Source: Pseudomonadota bacterium
GTDB taxonomy: Bacteria > Desulfobacterota > Syntrophorhabdia > Syntrophorhabdales > Syntrophorhabdaceae
DNA: 37,760 bases
Direction of reading: 5' to 3'
Assembly (NCBI GenBank): GCA_026388255.1
Contig: JAPLKC010000090.1
Location: forward strand, 1 to 37,760
How positions within the stretch are numbered: position 1 is the stretch's first letter; each line of letters starts with the position of its first letter. The translations under genes were made by a program, and so were the position numbers. The notes below the pieces were generated by a model that did no database searches, was not told where the DNA came from, and saw only the letters and a list, made by a program, of their open reading frames with translations. Positions 35,219-37,760 of the stretch are shown here, one piece after another.

Positions 35219-35860
35219 TTAATTGCTGTCTTTAATCTTTGCGACAATCTCCTCACTGCTAAGGGAACTTATAGATTTTAAAAGCCCTTCTTTCCTGTAA
35301 AAGTCTATAAGGGGTGTCGTTTTCTCATTGTATGTCTCAAGTCGTTTTGTGATGGCTTCTACTGTTTCGTCGGCACGTTGTACCGCAGGTGAGCCGCATT
35401 TCAGACAGGTGCCGTCCGGTGCAGGCGGCTTGCTTTTAATGTTGTATATTTCCTGACAATCAGGGTTTGAGCAGGTCCTGCGGGTAGTCAGCCTGTCGAG
35501 TATAACATCTTTCGGCACATCAAGATCAATCACTTTGTCAAGTTTCAGGTTAAGCTTCACAAGCAGGTTCTTTAACGCCTCGGCCTGAGGAATAGTTCTG
35601 GGAAAACCATCAAGGATAAAGCCTTTTTCACAATCAGGCTCCTTTAATCTTACCCCCATTATATCCATGATAAGCTCATCGGGGACAAGCTCGCCGCGCT
35701 CCATATACCCTTGAGCCTTCTTGCCAAGCTCGGACCCTGCCTTTACTGCATTTCTCAGGATGTCCCCTGTTGAGATCTGAACCGAACCATCATAATCTGT
35801 CAATAATTTTGCAACAGTACCCTTGCCGGCACCGGGTGCCCCCAATAAAACAATTTTCAT
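35219..35860 (-). CDS. adk: Adenylate kinase (zinc LID type)
   Basis: The 213-residue enzyme interconverts ATP + AMP and 2 ADP. The P-loop GAPGAGKGT is at 7-15. The NMP-binding TGDILRNAVKAGSELG is at 31-46, and DGFPRTIPQAEAL at 84-96. The long LID carries four cysteines at 130, 135, 152 and 155 (TCSNPDC and CLKCG), the structural zinc site also found in Gram-positive enzymes. The ATG at 35860 has AAAGGAGG upstream. A 34-residue lysine-rich gene precedes it by 33 bases on the same strand. Confidence 0.97.
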   Translation of the reverse strand: MKIVLLGAPGAGKGTVAKLLTDYDGSVQISTGDILRNAVKAGSELGKKAQGYMERGELVPDELIMDIMGVRLKEPDCEKGFILDGFPRTIPQAEALKNLLVKLNLKLDKVIDLDVPKDVILDRLTTRRTCSNPDCQEIYNIKSKPPAPDGTCLKCGSPAVQRADETVEAITKRLETYNEKTTPLIDFYRKEGLLKSISSLSSEEIVAKIKDSN

Positions 35861-35893
35861 TACACGTCCTCCTTTTATATTATGTCCAATATT

Positions 35894-35998
35894 CTATTTG
35901 TTTTTTGCCTTTTCCTGCTTTTCTTTTCTCTTTTCTTTCAAAGTCTTTTGTGGTGCCTTTTTTGTTTCATTTTTAGGTTTATCTTTTCCTGTTGCCAT
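35894..35998 (-). CDS. Small lysine-rich protein (34 residues), function unknown
   Basis: A minus-strand frame from ATG (complement of 35996-35998) to TAG (complement of 35894-35896) encodes a protein starting MATGKDKPKNETKKAPQKT and ending in KEKQEKAKNK. AGGAGG (complement of 36004-36009) sits 5 bases before the ATG, a near-ideal ribosome binding site. About 40% of residues are lysine, with no hydrophobic segment, so it is a basic, probably disordered, nucleic-acid- or ribosome-binding candidate. Similar 'GKDKPKKE..KKPKK' mini-proteins are, as I recall, found in many proteobacteria without known role. It lies just upstream of adk on the same strand. Confidence 0.65.
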   Translation of the reverse strand: MATGKDKPKNETKKAPQKTLKEKRKEKQEKAKNK

Positions 35999-36375
35999 AA
36001 AAACCTCCTGATTCGTAATTGAATAATTGAGTCTATCAAATAAAACAGAAAAAATCATTGATAAAAAAGGTCTGGAGTTCCCTGAGTTTTTGTCGGATGC
36101 AGCCGGAACGGGAATAAATCAATCTAAATCAACGAAAGCGATGAAAACACACGGCCTTTGTTTTTTTATCTCCAAGCATACAGTGGGATCGAGATTAACC
36201 CAATAAATATCAACACGCTTCATAATCAATGCCGTCTCCTGCGGTAACGTCCCACGCTGTCATGCCCTGGTTTAAAGCTTCGTCCTTCTCAACTGCCCGC
36301 ACACTGCGTTGTTTTTGCCCGAGGCACTGCCTTCATCATGCTTTTGAAGAAGGGAAGGAAAAGGAGATTGCAGAA
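35999..36375. other. Intergenic region upstream of the small lysine-rich gene
   Basis: The left two thirds are AT-rich and show no gene or strong hairpin; the promoter for the small gene and adk should lie here. From about 36230 the composition changes to GC-richer DNA like that of the CoA ligase genes. A plus-strand frame from 36229 has no ribosome binding site, and its first part is not recognised. The change in composition suggests a junction between native and acquired DNA. Confidence 0.4.
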
Positions 36376-36530
36376 ATGCTAACCACTCCAGAGATTCAGG
36401 AACTTCGGAAGAAGCTCTACCAGAAGGCCAAGCAGTATGCTGTAAAAGCCACTGGAAGAAGATGATTGGAAAGCCGTATTCGGGAAAACTGAACGTATGG
36501 TTTGATGAGGGGGAATTGGAAACCTATGAC
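36376..36530 (+). pseudogene. Probable group II intron / reverse transcriptase remnant
   Basis: The plus strand encodes MLTTPEIQELRKKLYQKAKQ, which resembles the N-terminus of group II intron reverse transcriptases ('TPEKIQELRRKLYLKAKQ' style). The frame then stops after a few residues without any catalytic core. Directly downstream, AGCCGTA (36472-36478) pairs through two G-U pairs with TATGGTT (36496-36502), followed by TGATGAGGGGG. This is the 'GAGCCGTATGCGG...CACGTACGGTT..GAGGGGG' pattern I know from bacterial group II introns. The two pieces with the middle deleted fit a decayed element. Family memory only, not a search. Confidence 0.45.
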
Positions 36531-36597
36531 CGCTATAGTCCTTAGTATATGCGTGCATCAAAAAGCCCAAAAGCGGCTCCAGCAAGGTGCCAGTTCT

Positions 36598-37275
36598 CTA
36601 CTCTACCATCATCCTTACCATGATCCTGGCGTCGCAGATCCGGACACCGTGAGAGGAGACGAATACAGGGTTTAGATCCATTTCCCGAACCTCGGGATGA
36701 TTTGTGATAAACGTTGAAATCCGGAAGAGAAAATTCTCAACTGCCGGGAGATCAATCGTTCCGCTTCGAGGGTTTCTGAGCGCCCCGAAACCCTTAAGTT
36801 CTTCCATCATATCCTTCGCATCAGAAGCTTCTATCGGGATCAATCTGAAAGAAACATCTTTCATTGCTTCCACAAAGACGCCTCCCAATCCGAACATCAG
36901 AACGGGGCCAAACTGCATATCCATAAGCATCCCGACGATCACTTCGAAGCCGTTTCCCTGTCTCTGCACGATAATCCCGTCGAGCCTCTTTTCCGGGTAG
37001 TCTGAGGTAAAGGTTTCAACGATTTCTCTGAATGCCTGTCTCACTTCAGCTTCATCCTTGAGCGACGACCGTATTCCCCCGGTCTCTGTCTTGTGAATCA
37101 CATCTGGCGATGAGAGCTTCAGCGTCACCGGAAGACCTATCTCCAATGCCTTGCTCGCGGCCTCATCCTCGTTCCTTGCCAGAAGGCTCTTGAGCACGGG
37201 GAACCCCTCCTTTTCAAGAAAGGTGAGAGCATCCACTCCAAGCAGCAATGATTCCACTTTTTTACCCCTTCCCAT
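36598..37275 (-). CDS. NDP-forming acyl-CoA synthetase, beta (ATP-grasp) subunit
   Basis: The 225-residue protein is the separate beta subunit of an ADP-forming acetate/acyl-CoA ligase, which can make ATP from acyl-CoA. GLPVTLKLSSPDVIHKTETG is the typical ATP-grasp nucleotide-binding start. FGPVLMFGLGGVFVEAMKDV and the late EMDLNPVFV motif complete the domain. Residues before about 20 are helical linker (FLEKEGFPVLKS). It starts inside the end of the alpha gene (14-base overlap, 37262-37275). Its DNA is GC-richer than most of the window. The 3' end lies 68 bases from the intron remnant. Confidence 0.88.
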   Translation of the reverse strand: MGRGKKVESLLLGVDALTFLEKEGFPVLKSLLARNEDEAASKALEIGLPVTLKLSSPDVIHKTETGGIRSSLKDEAEVRQAFREIVETFTSDYPEKRLDGIIVQRQGNGFEVIVGMLMDMQFGPVLMFGLGGVFVEAMKDVSFRLIPIEASDAKDMMEELKGFGALRNPRSGTIDLPAVENFLFRISTFITNHPEVREMDLNPVFVSSHGVRICDARIMVRMMVE

Positions 37276-37760
37276 TCAATAATAAGCTGAACTTCCACAG
37301 GTTAGCCATTGCCAGTACGGCCCGCTCAGGAGTTGGAAGAATCGCTACCCCTTTTTTCCGGTCGAGCGCCTTTATTGGCTCATCCCATATGCCTAACAGG
37401 CTTTTGAAAAGGGCCTACAGCCTTCATATATTCTTCCATCCCCTCCGCCAGCCTCAGATTGGCTGACGCATACATGGCAAGGAAAATAACGCCGTCCGTG
37501 TACTCGTCATCGAGCACTGCCTTCAGGATTTCAATGATATTCTTAGGGTTGTACCATGCAGGCCCCATATCCACCGGATTTGTGCGAATAGCGATTGGAG
37601 GCAAAAGGTCATTGATTCTCTGCTGTGTTACCTCTGAAAAGTGCGATAGCTTGAGCCCCGCAGGCTCCAGAGCATCGGAAGCAATCATCCCCGGACCCGC
37701 CTGACCGGAAAGCACAGCTATGCGAGTTCCTCCCGGTAAGCGGCATGAATCGAGGGTTTT
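37262..37760 (-). pseudogene. NDP-forming acyl-CoA synthetase, alpha subunit, frameshifted and cut by window edge
   Basis: From the right edge the minus strand reads GGTRIAVLSGQAGPGMIASD, then LPPIAIRTNPVDMGPAWYNP and DGVIFLAMYAS, clear C-terminal parts of the CoA-binding alpha subunit. The frame meets TGA at 37380-37382 after KPVRHMG. One base away in phase the homology resumes at once: DEPIKALDRKKGVAILPTPE, then RAVLAMANLWKFS, ending TAA at 37262-37264. Loss of one G from the GGG at the junction (giving ATG-GAT-GAG) would restore a continuous protein. It is therefore a recent frameshift or a sequencing error in a short homopolymer. The N-terminal CoA-binding domain lies outside the window. 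Confidence 0.8.

Overview
The window reads as a chromosome segment from a Gram-negative, probably anaerobic, deltaproteobacterium-like organism (Desulfobacterota; a Syntrophorhabdus-like syntroph would fit). This is an inference from gene content. LptE implies an outer membrane. The ATP synthase cluster has separate b and b' genes but no a or c genes. A PxxKW cysteine-rich protein and a DUF4416 protein are both families I associate with deltaproteobacteria. CoA-chemistry genes (thiolase, crotonase, NDP-forming CoA ligase) lie at both ends. The DNA is AT-leaning. No rRNA, tRNA, CRISPR array or intact transposase gene was seen.

Left part (1-12.2 kb): a minus-strand crotonase gene precedes a thiolase gene that is cut by the window edge. 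A possible promoter with an overlapping palindrome then leads into a plus-strand run: xerC-hslV-hslU (recombinase and two-part protease), argB-argD-argF-argG (arginine biosynthesis), leuS and lptE. The spacers around argG are filled by long palindromes built of repetitive words. rpsT converges on lptE and uses a UUG start.

Middle (12.2-25 kb): minus-strand genes encode a PxxKW protein, an alpha/beta hydrolase broken by an in-frame stop, and a short site-2 protease without a PDZ domain. On the plus strand follow an M24 peptidase and an ATP synthase operon (b', b, delta, alpha, gamma, beta, epsilon) whose last gene is joined by a 1-base overlap to a B3/4-domain gene. Then come minus-strand genes for a ModE-like winged-helix protein, a secreted EF-hand protein and an IclR-type regulator.

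Bactofilin region (25.2-28.8 kb): an M23 LytM-type membrane peptidase overlaps the first of four consecutive bactofilin genes. Bactofilin 1 carries an internal 50-residue duplication. Bactofilin 2 has a tail of perfect 15-bp repeats (ITEEQ units) in two blocks. Bactofilins 3 and 4 are close tandem paralogues. This locally expanding cell-shape/cytoskeleton locus is the most unusual part of the window.

Right part (29-37.8 kb): a tightly packed minus-strand run is transcribed in the order adk, xseB, ispA, dxs, tlyA, DUF4416, yicC, gmk, rpoZ (nucleotide, isoprenoid and RNA functions). Upstream of adk is a 34-residue lysine-rich small protein gene with a strong ribosome binding site. Beyond it lie a probable group II intron remnant and an NDP-forming acyl-CoA synthetase pair whose alpha gene contains an apparent frameshift and runs off the right edge.
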